Source: Candidatus Poribacteria bacterium (GTDB taxonomy: Bacteria > Poribacteria > WGA-4E > WGA-3G). Taken from it: a DNA stretch of 64,000 nucleotides. The stretch lies in the NCBI GenBank assembly GCA_028824685.1, contig JAPPCZ010000112.1:1-64000 (forward strand), in the 5' to 3' direction. This document shows positions 15,930 to 24,304 of the stretch, piece after piece (the stretch's first letter is position 1; every line of letters begins with the position of its first letter). A model generated the notes under the pieces. It saw nothing but the letters and a program-made list of their open reading frames with translations. It made no database searches and had not been told where the DNA came from. Both the position numbers and the translations under genes were made by a program.

Positions 15930-17306
15930 TTATCCTGTTGCTTCAGAAATAGCACGATAGGTAATATCAAGGAGAGAATCTAATTCAGAAATTGATATTT
16001 GTAAAGGCGGCATCAGGACGATGGTATTGACAAGCGGTCGGAGTATTGCGCCTTGAGCAAGTGCAGCTTTACAAACCCGGATACCTACTTTCTCTTCAAA
16101 CGGATAAGGAGTATTGGTCTCTGGGTATTTCATTAATTCTACACCCGCAGCCATGCCGCAGACACGCACATCGCCGACATGTGGCAGCACATAGAATTCC
16201 TGAAGACGTTTGTTGAAATGTTTGACAGTTATTTGAAGACGGTCAAGCAGATTTTCTCGTTCAAAAATCGCAATATTTTCTAACGCCACAGCACATGCTA
16301 ATGGGTTTCCTGTAAAAGTGTGACCATGAAAAAAAGTCTTGAGGTCACGATATTCGCCAAGGAAGGCATTATAGATTTCATCGGTGGTTAAAGTTGCTGC
16401 GAGTGGTAAATAGCCAGCTGCGAGTCCTTTTGCCGTGCATAAAAGGTCAGGCGTAACGTTTTCATGTTCACATGCCCACATTTTTCCGGTGCGTCCCAAT
16501 CCCGTCATCACCTCATCAACAATCAGCAGAGTTTCGCACTTTTTTGCTAATGCAGCGAGTTCCTTCAGAAACCCTTTTGGAGAAATTAGCATGCCCCCTG
16601 CACCCTGTATCAACGGTTCTAAAATGATTCCTGCAATCTGTTTGGAATGTTCGGAGAGAACACGCTCAACTGCATTGAGCCAATGCGTTTTTACTAATTC
16701 GGCAGAAAGATTCTTGGGTGTATCTACAGATTTAGGGGGTGTATAGGTTTCAGGAACGGATACGCGTATACTTTTAAAAAGGAGGGAACTGAAGGTGCTA
16801 TGGAAACTTTCAATACCACCAACACTCATAGCACCAACTGTGTCGCCGTGGTATGCTTTATCAAAGTGAACAAACAGATTACGTTGCGGTTGTCCCTTAT
16901 GCTGCCAGTACTGATACGCCATCTTCAGTGCAACTTCAACCGCAGTTGAACCGTTATCGGAGTAAAAAACTTTGTTGAGTCCTGATGGTGTAATCTCAAC
17001 CAGTTTTTGAGCGAGTTGAATTGCTGGAATGTTGCTGTAACCGAGAAGTGTGGAATGAGCAATCCGATCTAACTGTGCTTTAAGGGCAGCGTTCAATTCA
17101 GGATGGTTGTGTCCGTGAACATTTGTCCACATAGAGGCGATTCCATCAAGATACCGATTCCCATCAATATCAATCAGGTATACCCCTTCACCGCGCTCAA
17201 TGATAATCGGTTCATCTGTCAGCCAATCACGCATCTGTGTGAAAGGATGCCAGAGGTAATCTTTATCCCAAGCGATTAACTTCTCTCTATCCCTTAAGCT
17301 TTGCAT
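15930..17306 (-). CDS. bioA: Adenosylmethionine--8-amino-7-oxononanoate aminotransferase
   Basis: 458 residues. A class-III PLP aminotransferase with the BioA pattern: LWHPFTQMRDW near the N-terminus, GIASMWTNVHGHNHPELN, YSDNGSTAVEVALKMAYQYW, TYHGDTVGAMS-type loop (KAYHGDTVGAMSVGG), LIVDEVMTGLGRTGKMWACEH, the PLP lysine in CTAKGLAAGYLPLAAT, and FFHGHTFTGNPLACAVAL. It makes 7,8-diaminopelargonic acid in biotin synthesis, with SAM as amino donor. No other bio gene is in the window. Its start overlaps the upstream ferredoxin gene by 20 bp, so it is translated from the same message. Confidence 0.95.
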   Translation of the reverse strand: MQSLRDREKLIAWDKDYLWHPFTQMRDWLTDEPIIIERGEGVYLIDIDGNRYLDGIASMWTNVHGHNHPELNAALKAQLDRIAHSTLLGYSNIPAIQLAQKLVEITPSGLNKVFYSDNGSTAVEVALKMAYQYWQHKGQPQRNLFVHFDKAYHGDTVGAMSVGGIESFHSTFSSLLFKSIRVSVPETYTPPKSVDTPKNLSAELVKTHWLNAVERVLSEHSKQIAGIILEPLIQGAGGMLISPKGFLKELAALAKKCETLLIVDEVMTGLGRTGKMWACEHENVTPDLLCTAKGLAAGYLPLAATLTTDEIYNAFLGEYRDLKTFFHGHTFTGNPLACAVALENIAIFERENLLDRLQITVKHFNKRLQEFYVLPHVGDVRVCGMAAGVELMKYPETNTPYPFEEKVGIRVCKAALAQGAILRPLVNTIVLMPPLQISISELDSLLDITYRAISEATG

Positions 17307-18582
17307 AGTGAACAGGTTGTTCTAACGCCAGTTCATCATACGTTCCTGTCTTCGGCACAACAATTTCAAGCATCCTATTCCTATATTTTGCGTGGAAATC
17401 TTCGGGTTGTCCGGGAATAGGAAAGATATTTCTAAAACCATCTGGAAATGAACTGGTACGCCCAACAACTTTCTCAAATCTCGGATCTGCAAATTGCTGA
17501 GGCTTTTTAGGATCTCTGGGAAGTTGGGTTTGCACTGTTACAACGCTCTCTGGCGCAGGAGAAGCATCCGAAGAAGCATAAGGAGAACTGAGATAAACTT
17601 CATAATCGTAATGTGGCATTCTATCTGGAAGCTCAAAAGTTTCTTTGGCAGACGAATTTGGCACCCATCGTGGAAACTCAATCTCAATCTGATAGTAATC
17701 TGCAGTTTCCAAAACGCGATTAACCATTCCGTAACGGCGGTATCGTTCTTTTATATCATCGGAGAAAATTGAACCGTCAGTCTGAACGGCACCGGGCATT
17801 GTTGTTCGCTGTGCTGCGGGGTCGTTTACCAAAACAGAACGCATCGCTTTGAGAATCGGCGTAGCAAAGAGTGAGGGTATCCATCCGTAGAAAGAAGCGC
17901 CATAGCGAGCTTGTTCATCATCAGGTGTTGAAGTGAGTTCCGCTTTAAAACGAAACATACCTTCGACAATAGCAATAACTATTCCTAAAAAGATCATGAA
18001 ATTGCCTGCAGGTGTAAAAAGATTGGCAATATCGCCTCTTGTTTGAATGAAGAAAAGCACGAGTGGATACAGAATCAGATTGATTAAACTGTTAATCCCA
18101 GTTGAAACAGCAGCACTGAAAACACGAGGATTCCCTGCTATCTCTTCTAACTGTGCTTTGAAACTCGCTGAAAACGCACCCAAGATCGGTTGTCCGAGCA
18201 TAGTTAGCAAACCTAAAGGCGCACGCAAGGATGAACCGACTGCATCTGGCAGCTGCACAAATTCTTCAGGAACTCCTTGTTCTTTCTTTTTTCCTGCCCC
18301 TGCATCATCAGCATCGTCACCTTCAGTTTCAGGATAAACGAATGTCTCAAAGAATTTGCTGTTTATATCAATATATGATTCCCACTGGCTTGGCACTTCG
18401 CTTTCCATATAGATTGCTTCCACAGGACATGCGGGAACACACGCTGCACAGTCAATACACACACCAGGATCAATGTAGAGTTGATTTTCGCCTTCAACGG
18501 TATGTATGCAATCTACCGGACAAGCCTCAACACAGGCAGTGTCCTTTACGTCTATACAAGGTTCACAAATTATGTATGCCAT
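17287..18582 (-). CDS. Seven-iron-type ferredoxin fused to a membrane/hydrophobic domain
   Basis: 431 residues. Residues 1-60 are a 7Fe/8Fe ferredoxin: Cys at 9, 17 and 21 with C25, then CIDCAACVPACP (42-53), followed by the helix EAIYMESEVPSQW typical of FdxA-type proteins. Residues ~60-110 are an acidic linker. Residues ~110-260 are hydrophobic with several possible membrane helices (NSLINLILYPLVLFFIQT, FMIFLGIVIAIVEGMF). The remaining ~170 residues are hydrophilic with no family I recognise. Free ferredoxins of this type are ~80-110 residues, so this is a fusion that would tether an electron carrier at the membrane. It starts at the edge of the MITE-bearing divergent region and overlaps bioA by 20 bp. 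Confidence 0.85.
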   Translation of the reverse strand: MAYIICEPCIDVKDTACVEACPVDCIHTVEGENQLYIDPGVCIDCAACVPACPVEAIYMESEVPSQWESYIDINSKFFETFVYPETEGDDADDAGAGKKKEQGVPEEFVQLPDAVGSSLRAPLGLLTMLGQPILGAFSASFKAQLEEIAGNPRVFSAAVSTGINSLINLILYPLVLFFIQTRGDIANLFTPAGNFMIFLGIVIAIVEGMFRFKAELTSTPDDEQARYGASFYGWIPSLFATPILKAMRSVLVNDPAAQRTTMPGAVQTDGSIFSDDIKERYRRYGMVNRVLETADYYQIEIEFPRWVPNSSAKETFELPDRMPHYDYEVYLSSPYASSDASPAPESVVTVQTQLPRDPKKPQQFADPRFEKVVGRTSSFPDGFRNIFPIPGQPEDFHAKYRNRMLEIVVPKTGTYDELALEQPVHYAKLKG

Positions 18583-18708
18583 CCGTATCTCCGCCTCCTT
18601 TTCAGAATACCCATTTTAATTATACCACAATTACTGATGGATAGCAAGTTGAAAAAAGACGTAAGGGTGTGTAAAGTTTTTGCCAATGATTATTTTTTAA
18701 AAATTAAC

Positions 18709-18737
18709 TTGACAAACCAATGTATATATGTTAATAT
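18709..18737 (+). promoter_or_regulatory. sigma70-type promoter inside the MITE, reading towards hisC
   Basis: TTGACA (18709-18714), 17 bases, TAATAT (18732-18737). It points at hisC about 370 bp away, with the palindrome array in the leader. It could drive hisC or a short RNA. A weaker -10 (TATACT, 19015-19020) lies nearer hisC, outside the element. Confidence 0.6.
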
Positions 18738-18848
18738 TATTATCACATAATTGAATAGTTTTCTCAATATACGCAAAATTTCTAAAGAAAAGAGAAGAAA
18801 AAACAAAAAAGCTCAAATTCCACGTCACAATCCTTATACTGACTGGGT

Positions 18849-18915
18849 TTTTGCACGTCACTGTGACGTGCAAAACGCCTAAATGTGACGTGAAATACGT
18901 CCTAAATGTGACGTG
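18849..18915. promoter_or_regulatory. GTGACGTG palindrome and two direct half-sites (possible operator or RNA hairpin)
   Basis: TTTTGCACGTCAC (18849-18861), one T, then GTGACGTGCAAAA (18863-18875) is a perfect 13-bp palindrome. Two further CCTAAATGTGACGTG copies follow at 18878-18892 and 18901-18915, spaced 23 bp. The array lies within the MITE. It may be a protein-binding site for a dimeric regulator or may fold as a hairpin in the transcript. Confidence 0.55.
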
Positions 18916-19104
18916 CAACGTCCTAATTCAATGTGTAGATCGAGGAGGGCGAAGCGAAACTCACCGACAATATGCTTTGTACGAAAACTTTACACACTCA
19001 GACGTAAACTATGCTATACTATAAAAGCAAAGCATAGAAAACATCGGAAAACAAGTTAGAAGATGAATCTCAACTAACAACAAAAATTTTACATTAGGAA
19101 ACCC

Positions 19105-20214
19105 GTGAGCACAAAAAAGAAAAAATTAACCCCGAAACCCGGTATTGAAACCATTAAGGCATATCAGGGCGGCAAACCGATTGAAGAGGTCAAACGCGAA
19201 CTCGGTATCTCTGATATTATCAAGTTGGCATCAAATGAAAACCCACTCGGTCCCTCTCCTTTAGCAATGCAAGCAATTCAAGAGAGTGCCAAGCAGGCAC
19301 ATTTTTATCCTGATGGAAATGCCTATTATCTCAAAGCAGATTTAGCCAAGCATCTTAATATTACCGAAGAACATCTGATTTTAACAAACGGTTCTAACGA
19401 GGTACTACAACTCGTCGGTGAAACCTATCTCGGTCCTGGGGACGAAGTGATTTATGCAGAAGGTGCGTTTGTCGTCTATAAACTGGTCACCACAGTTTGC
19501 GGAGCAACGCCCGTTGTTGTGCCGATGCTGAAAGATGCACACCACTTGCCATCAATGGCAGCGGCAATAACAGATAAAACAAAGGCTATCTTCATCGCAA
19601 ATCCAAACAACCCAACCGGAACAATGGTTACGGCTGCAGAAACAGCACAATTTATGGCGCAAGTGCCAGAAAATGTATTGGTTATCTTTGACGAAGCATA
19701 TTATGAATATGTCTCGCATCCCGATTATCCACAGACATTGCCTTACGTAATGGAAGAACGTAATTTCATTATCACCCGAACATTTTCTAAAATATACGGT
19801 CTTGCAGGTTTACGGATAGGATACGGCATCGCGCCTCCCTCCATTATTGCAACGATGAATCCTGTCCGTCAACCGTTTAACTGTAATGCAGTAGCACAAG
19901 CAGCAGCACGTGCATCACTCAAGGATACAGATCACGTTAAGAAAAGCCAAGAACTGAACGCAGCTGGTAAAGTATTTCTCTACACAGCATTTGACAAGTT
20001 AGGTCTTCGCTATATCAAAACTGAAGGGAATTTTATCATGGTTTTTGTCAACCAACCCGGTGCTGACTTAGCAGATACCATGATGAAAAAAGGGGTTATC
20101 GTGCGTGCAATGGCGGGATACGGTTATCCTGACGCAATTCGGGTTACAATCGGTAAACAAGAGGAAAATGAACGTTTCCTTGAAGCACTTACACCACTTG
20201 TAAGATCGAGTTAG
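19105..20214 (+). CDS. hisC: Histidinol-phosphate aminotransferase
   Basis: 369 residues from a GTG at 19105 (AGGAAA 5-6 bases before it). Class-I/II PLP aminotransferase of the HisC branch: KLASNENPLGPSPLA, FYPDGNAYYLKADLAK, ILTNGSNEVLQLVGETYLGPGDEV, IFIANPNNPTGTMV, VIFDEAYYEY, PLP lysine in TRTFSKIYGLAGLRIGYG, and a late GVIVRAMAGYGYPDAIRVTIG. It converts imidazole acetol phosphate to histidinol phosphate, and may also act on aromatic keto acids as in other HisC proteins. No other his genes are near. ispG follows after 95 bp. Confidence 0.95.
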   Translation: MSTKKKKLTPKPGIETIKAYQGGKPIEEVKRELGISDIIKLASNENPLGPSPLAMQAIQESAKQAHFYPDGNAYYLKADLAKHLNITEEHLILTNGSNEVLQLVGETYLGPGDEVIYAEGAFVVYKLVTTVCGATPVVVPMLKDAHHLPSMAAAITDKTKAIFIANPNNPTGTMVTAAETAQFMAQVPENVLVIFDEAYYEYVSHPDYPQTLPYVMEERNFIITRTFSKIYGLAGLRIGYGIAPPSIIATMNPVRQPFNCNAVAQAAARASLKDTDHVKKSQELNAAGKVFLYTAFDKLGLRYIKTEGNFIMVFVNQPGADLADTMMKKGVIVRAMAGYGYPDAIRVTIGKQEENERFLEALTPLVRSS

Positions 20215-20309
20215 AAGAGTTTTGAATAATATCTATCAAGAAGAATTGACTGCAACAAAAAAATCTTGAACTGATAACTGAAAACCGACAACTGACAACC
20301 ACTATAAAT

Positions 20310-21422
20310 ATGAAAGAACTTATTCAGATCAATAATCGGAAGCCAACACGAAAAATCCAGGTCGGCACAGTACCAATTGGCGATGGTAGTCCCATCTCCA
20401 TTCAGACGATGACCACCACGTTGACACACGACGTTGATGCGACGTTAGCACAAGTTGAACGTTGCGCGGAAGCAGGTGCGCAGATTGTCCGAGTTGCCGT
20501 GCCAGATGAAAAAGACGCGAAAGCACTCAGCACATTAGTAAAACGTTCGCCAGTGCCGATTGTGTCTGATATTCATTTCAACTACCGATACGCGCTTGCC
20601 GCAGTAGACGCAGGCGTAGCAAAGGTCCGTATCAATCCGGGCAACATAGGCAACGAAGATCGGATTGCAGAGGTGTTGTCCGCTGCAAAAGCAGCAAATA
20701 TTCCTATTCGTATCGGTGTAAACGAAGGTTCTCTTGAAAAAGACCTCTTGGAGAAGTATCCCTCACCAACAGCAGAGGCGTTGGTAGAAAGTGCAATGCG
20801 GCATGTCAATATCTGCGAAGAACATGACTTTACAGATATTGCGATCTCCGTCAAATCCAGTGATCCGCTGCGGATGATAGAAGCAAATCGGTTACTTTCA
20901 GCCAAGGTTCGTTACCCGTTGCATCTTGGCGTAACAGAAGCTGGCACACCACGACGTGCGCATGTTAAATCTACACTTGGGATCGGAACACTGTTGTTAG
21001 AAGGCATCGGTGACACAATCCGTATCTCTATCACAGGTGATCCTGTTGAGGAAGTGTTAACTGCAAAGGAACTCTTACGTGCACTCGGTATGGCAGAAAA
21101 CATGCTGGACATTGTCTCTTGCCCGTTTTGTGGGCGTGGGGACCCCGATGCGAATTATGAAAACATCGTTGCTGTTGCAGAGGAGCTTTTGGAGAAACAC
21201 GGCATTGATTTCCAAGTTGCTGTGATGGGGTGTGAAGTCAACGGGCCTGGTGAAACGCGCAATGCTGAAGTTGGAATCCATTTAGGTGGGAAGGATCTTG
21301 CCGTTCTAAAGATTCGTGGTGAACGGGTCCGCACTTTCCGAGGAAAAGACGAGGTAAACCCAGAATTTTTGGCGAATGCGTTATTAGAAGCAGCGCTACA
21401 GTGGCAAGCATCTGAAACGTAA
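20310..21422 (+). CDS. ispG: 4-hydroxy-3-methylbut-2-en-1-yl diphosphate synthase (GcpE)
   Basis: 370 residues, the length of the short bacterial IspG. It begins with NRKPTRKIQVGTVPIGDGSPISIQTM and has VRVAVPDEKDAKAL, DIHFNYRYALAAVDAGVAKVRINPGNIG, LHLGVTEAG, and the 4Fe-4S ligands in SCPFCGRGDPD and MGCEVNGPGE (Cys, Cys, Cys and Glu). It carries out the penultimate step of the MEP isoprenoid pathway, using electrons from ferredoxin or flavodoxin. The gap from hisC contains short ACTGATAACTGA-type repeats common in this genome's intergenic DNA. Confidence 0.96.
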   Translation: MKELIQINNRKPTRKIQVGTVPIGDGSPISIQTMTTTLTHDVDATLAQVERCAEAGAQIVRVAVPDEKDAKALSTLVKRSPVPIVSDIHFNYRYALAAVDAGVAKVRINPGNIGNEDRIAEVLSAAKAANIPIRIGVNEGSLEKDLLEKYPSPTAEALVESAMRHVNICEEHDFTDIAISVKSSDPLRMIEANRLLSAKVRYPLHLGVTEAGTPRRAHVKSTLGIGTLLLEGIGDTIRISITGDPVEEVLTAKELLRALGMAENMLDIVSCPFCGRGDPDANYENIVAVAEELLEKHGIDFQVAVMGCEVNGPGETRNAEVGIHLGGKDLAVLKIRGERVRTFRGKDEVNPEFLANALLEAALQWQASET

Positions 21423-21495
21423 AAAATCAATTATCTCATAGCATAAGACAAGGTTTCTGTTTCATCACATATTTAGAGGAGGGTATAGGTGAAGT

Positions 21496-22425
21496 TTGCA
21501 GACCTATAGAAAAAGTATGAAAAATGTTATGGTTCTCTTAGTTTTAACTGTGATATGCACGTTTGCCATTTCTCTACTTGGACCTGCTGAAGATAAAGAG
21601 GCGGAGGCACCCGAAGGAATGGTGCTGATTCCTGCAGGAGAGTTTGAAATGGGAAGTAATAATTATAGAACTAACGAAAAACCCGTTCACAAAGTTTATG
21701 TGGACGCGTTCTATATGGACATACACGAAGTAACCGTTGGTGAATATAAGAAGTTTGTTAAGGAGACAGGACATCGTCCATTACCCCCTTGGATTGCCCA
21801 ATTTTCACCAACTGATAAACATCCCGCTGTCTGTGTGAGTTGGCATGACGCAATGGCGTATGCAAAGTGGGCAGGCAAAAGGTTGCCGACAGAAGCAGAA
21901 TGGGAAAGAGCCGCACGAGGTGGTTTGAAAGGCAAATTGTATCCATGGGGTGATGATGCACCAGATGGCACGCAATGTAACTTTGCCGATACAAACTCAG
22001 ATAAGAATTACGCAGATCACAGTGTTGATGATGGTCACAAATTGAACGCACCCGTTGGCAGTTATCTGCCCAATCCCTATGGACTTCATGATATGGCAGG
22101 CAATGTATGGGAATGGTGTCTGGATGCGTTTGAACCTAACTTTTATTTAAATTCACCATACAAAAATCCTATTTTAGGCGCCACCGCTGTTGACTGGCTT
22201 GAAAATAACCTTATTTTACCCAGCAAGGATGCAATGTCGAGTACAAACAACATAGACTGGGTAATAGAAAATGCCTCAACTATTCAGTCTAATCGTGTGT
22301 TACGTAGTGGTTCCCGCGTTTGTAGTGCAACGGTAATACGAGTTGCGCTGCGGAACAGTGAAGTTGCAACGACCACTTATTACAACGATTTTGGATTTCG
22401 TTGTGTGAAAGATGTAACACCTTGA
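21496..22425 (+). CDS. Secreted formylglycine-generating-enzyme-like (SUMF1/FGE-sulfatase) protein
   Basis: 309 residues from TTG (21496) with GAGGAGGG upstream; an ATG at 21517 is the alternative. An N-terminal signal-like helix (about residues 10-28) is followed by the FGE-sulfatase fold: GMVLIPAGEFEMGSNN, VYVDAFYMDIHEVTVGEYKKF, HPAVCVSWHDAMAYAKWAGKRLPTEAEWERAARGG, YPWGDDAP, GLHDMAGNVWEWCLDAF and the C-terminal SGSRVCSATVIRVALRN...GFRCVKD. The catalytic FGE Cys motif is not conserved, and a ~50-residue insertion precedes the last block. It may be a non-enzymatic or differently acting secreted member of this fold. Confidence 0.88.
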   Translation: MQTYRKSMKNVMVLLVLTVICTFAISLLGPAEDKEAEAPEGMVLIPAGEFEMGSNNYRTNEKPVHKVYVDAFYMDIHEVTVGEYKKFVKETGHRPLPPWIAQFSPTDKHPAVCVSWHDAMAYAKWAGKRLPTEAEWERAARGGLKGKLYPWGDDAPDGTQCNFADTNSDKNYADHSVDDGHKLNAPVGSYLPNPYGLHDMAGNVWEWCLDAFEPNFYLNSPYKNPILGATAVDWLENNLILPSKDAMSSTNNIDWVIENASTIQSNRVLRSGSRVCSATVIRVALRNSEVATTTYYNDFGFRCVKDVTP

Positions 22426-22502
22426 CCTTGTGAAAGTTGAGTTGTCAATAGAAGTTTATTTTCTACGAGTTTAGCATATCAGTGGAACATCGTGAAAAAT
22501 CC

Positions 22503-22632
22503 GCACTCCAGCGGAGTGCTATGTCTATAGAAAACGGTATACTACATTCTTGCACTCCAGCGGAGTGCTATGTGTTGAAAATCACATACCGCTCCGCATG
22601 AAGATTAATTTTTTAATTGGGTAATTTTTCAT
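22503..22632. repeat. REP-like pair of 17-bp palindromes plus shared flank
   Basis: GCACTCCAGCGGAGTGC occurs at 22503-22519 and 22552-22568, each followed by TATGT; the first continues CTATAGAAAA, like the tail of the unit at 1270-1300. At 22598-22632 comes ATGAAGATTAATTTTTTAATT...GGTAATTTTTCAT, the same arm as in the repeat cluster at 1225-1510. A GGCGAGGTTTCCTAACCTCGC hairpin follows (about 22660-22680). The remainder of this 300-bp gap holds no gene. Confidence 0.8.
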
Positions 22633-22726
22633 CTGCACAAGTCTTGTGCCCATCTTTGCTGGCGAGGTTTCCTAACCTCGCTGATGTAGAGTGTCCAAGC
22701 AATTCTAAAATTTACCATAGTTTTGA

Positions 22727-24274
22727 GTGACTAAAACATGGGTAGAACGTAATTCGCCGCAAAAAATGCATTTCCTTCAAAAAATAGTCCGATCTATTGT
22801 TGCACAGGTTTGTGCTATCGCGTTATTTTTCTGGTTATACCACATACTTGTGGTATATATCATGCGCGAAACAGGACTTGACCTTGGCGCGCTCAACTAT
22901 AGCAGACACTTTATCCCACTCTATGCTGTCCCTCAACTTGACCTGAGTTGGTGGATTGTTCCTGCGATTATTGTATGTATCGGATTCCTTTATCTCTGCT
23001 ATAAATACCTCCTTCCAAATAGTTTTAGTCCACGTCGTCTAATCGGTATAGCGATTGTCTGTTTTCTTGCTATCAATATCAGTGTGGCACAAATTGATGG
23101 GTTCCGCGAAATAGGAACAGAAGACGAACCTAAGCGAATTTCAGCCCTTTTAGAACCCTATACACGATTATCCATGGAATACTATGGCGACGTCCCACGT
23201 ATTGATGAATTAGGACTCCGTGTATTTTTGCGAGATTTCAGCAAGCCAGAGTTGTTTGATACGCTTTCAGGGCACACGCGAACACATCCGCCGGGAGGTG
23301 TGATATTTTTATGGTTTGTGAGTAAAATCTTTGGATACAATCTCGTATCGGCATCGTTAGTATCAGTTCTCTTTACAGCCTTCACGGTGATACCCATCTA
23401 TAAACTTGCTGAACGCCTCTATGATGAAAAGGTTGCGCTTTATGCACTGCTGCTTTTTCTCATCACGCCCAACTTCGTGATGTTTACAACAACATCTATG
23501 GACGGACCATTCAGCGTGTTCCCAATTCTCAGTCTCTACCTTTTTTACGAAGCAAAAGAACGAGAAACTACACCTGAGATGACGTTGGACACATTCCGAG
23601 CCTACAGTTTATTAACGGGTATTTCCCTGGCACTCGGGATGTTTATGACATATTCAACGGTGGTTGTCGGGATTTTCTTCTGTATAATTGCTTTATTAGA
23701 ACGAAAACGGTTTGTGCAGTATTTGAAAGTCTTGGCGTTTGCCGCAACAGGTTTCATCGGATTTTATTTACTGCTTTTTGTCCTGACCGGTTTCCAACCA
23801 ATTGAATCTCTCTGGGCAGCCATTAAAAAGGATGAGGCGGGTATGGGATCTGGTTTTGAAAGCATAGACCGTTATTTTCATTTGAGTTTCGCAAATCTTT
23901 TCGCCTTCCTGATTGGTGTTGGCATTCCAATCACAACTGTCTGGTTACGCCAAATAGTAACAACGGTCAAGGAATGGAAACAGAACAGTGCTTCACCTGA
24001 ATTGAAAAAAAATCAACCCCGTATTCCGTGGATTTTCAACCCTGAAAAGTCTGATACTTTTATTATTGGTTTCCTGATTACACTCATCTATTTCACGTTT
24101 TCTACATGGTTTACGATGGAGGTGGAACGTATCTGGATTTTCATGGTGCCATTTTTCGTTATTCCCGTTGCAAAATATCTTACAACGCGACCGCGTTCAG
24201 ATTTATATTGGGTTGCAGGAATACTTGTTGTGCAACTCATCATATCGGAAGTGCTGCTCTATACGTATTGGTAG
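22727..24274 (+). CDS. GT39/ArnT-like membrane glycosyltransferase
   Basis: 515 residues from a GTG; ATG 22766 is an alternative. About ten to twelve hydrophobic helices. An early RDFSKPELFDTLSGHTRTHPPGGVIFLWFVSKIFGYN loop and IPIYKLAERLYDEKVALYALLLFLITPNFVMFTTTSMDGPF are typical of dolichyl-/polyprenyl-phosphate-dependent mannosyltransferase-like (GT39/GT83) proteins. It would transfer a sugar from a lipid-linked donor on the outer side of the inner membrane. It is the first gene of a compact cluster of four plus-strand genes (16-bp, 6-bp and overlapping junctions) that ends tail to tail with uppP. Confidence 0.8.
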   Translation: MTKTWVERNSPQKMHFLQKIVRSIVAQVCAIALFFWLYHILVVYIMRETGLDLGALNYSRHFIPLYAVPQLDLSWWIVPAIIVCIGFLYLCYKYLLPNSFSPRRLIGIAIVCFLAINISVAQIDGFREIGTEDEPKRISALLEPYTRLSMEYYGDVPRIDELGLRVFLRDFSKPELFDTLSGHTRTHPPGGVIFLWFVSKIFGYNLVSASLVSVLFTAFTVIPIYKLAERLYDEKVALYALLLFLITPNFVMFTTTSMDGPFSVFPILSLYLFYEAKERETTPEMTLDTFRAYSLLTGISLALGMFMTYSTVVVGIFFCIIALLERKRFVQYLKVLAFAATGFIGFYLLLFVLTGFQPIESLWAAIKKDEAGMGSGFESIDRYFHLSFANLFAFLIGVGIPITTVWLRQIVTTVKEWKQNSASPELKKNQPRIPWIFNPEKSDTFIIGFLITLIYFTFSTWFTMEVERIWIFMVPFFVIPVAKYLTTRPRSDLYWVAGILVVQLIISEVLLYTYW

Positions 24275-24304
24275 GGAATCACCCATAAATTGAGAAATAG
24301 ATCA

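Larger units (their letters stand above)
18665..18999. mobile_element. 335-bp MITE with ~18-bp terminal inverted repeats and 8-bp target duplication
   Basis: The left end reads GGGTGTGTAAAGTTTTTG and the right end, reverse-complemented, GAGTGTGTAAAGTTTTCG: 16 of 18 match. The element is flanked on both sides by AGACGTAA (18657-18664 and 19000-19007), a perfect 8-bp direct repeat. There is no transposase gene inside. The end sequence and target length resemble IS256-family ends, so it was probably moved in trans by such a transposase (inference). It lies between the divergent ferredoxin and hisC genes and carries a promoter-like sequence and a palindrome array. Confidence 0.88.

Noticed and set aside
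18697..18918. 73-codon open frame on the minus strand inside the MITE
   Set aside because: No ribosome binding site, low-complexity hydrophobic content, and it spans the palindrome array.
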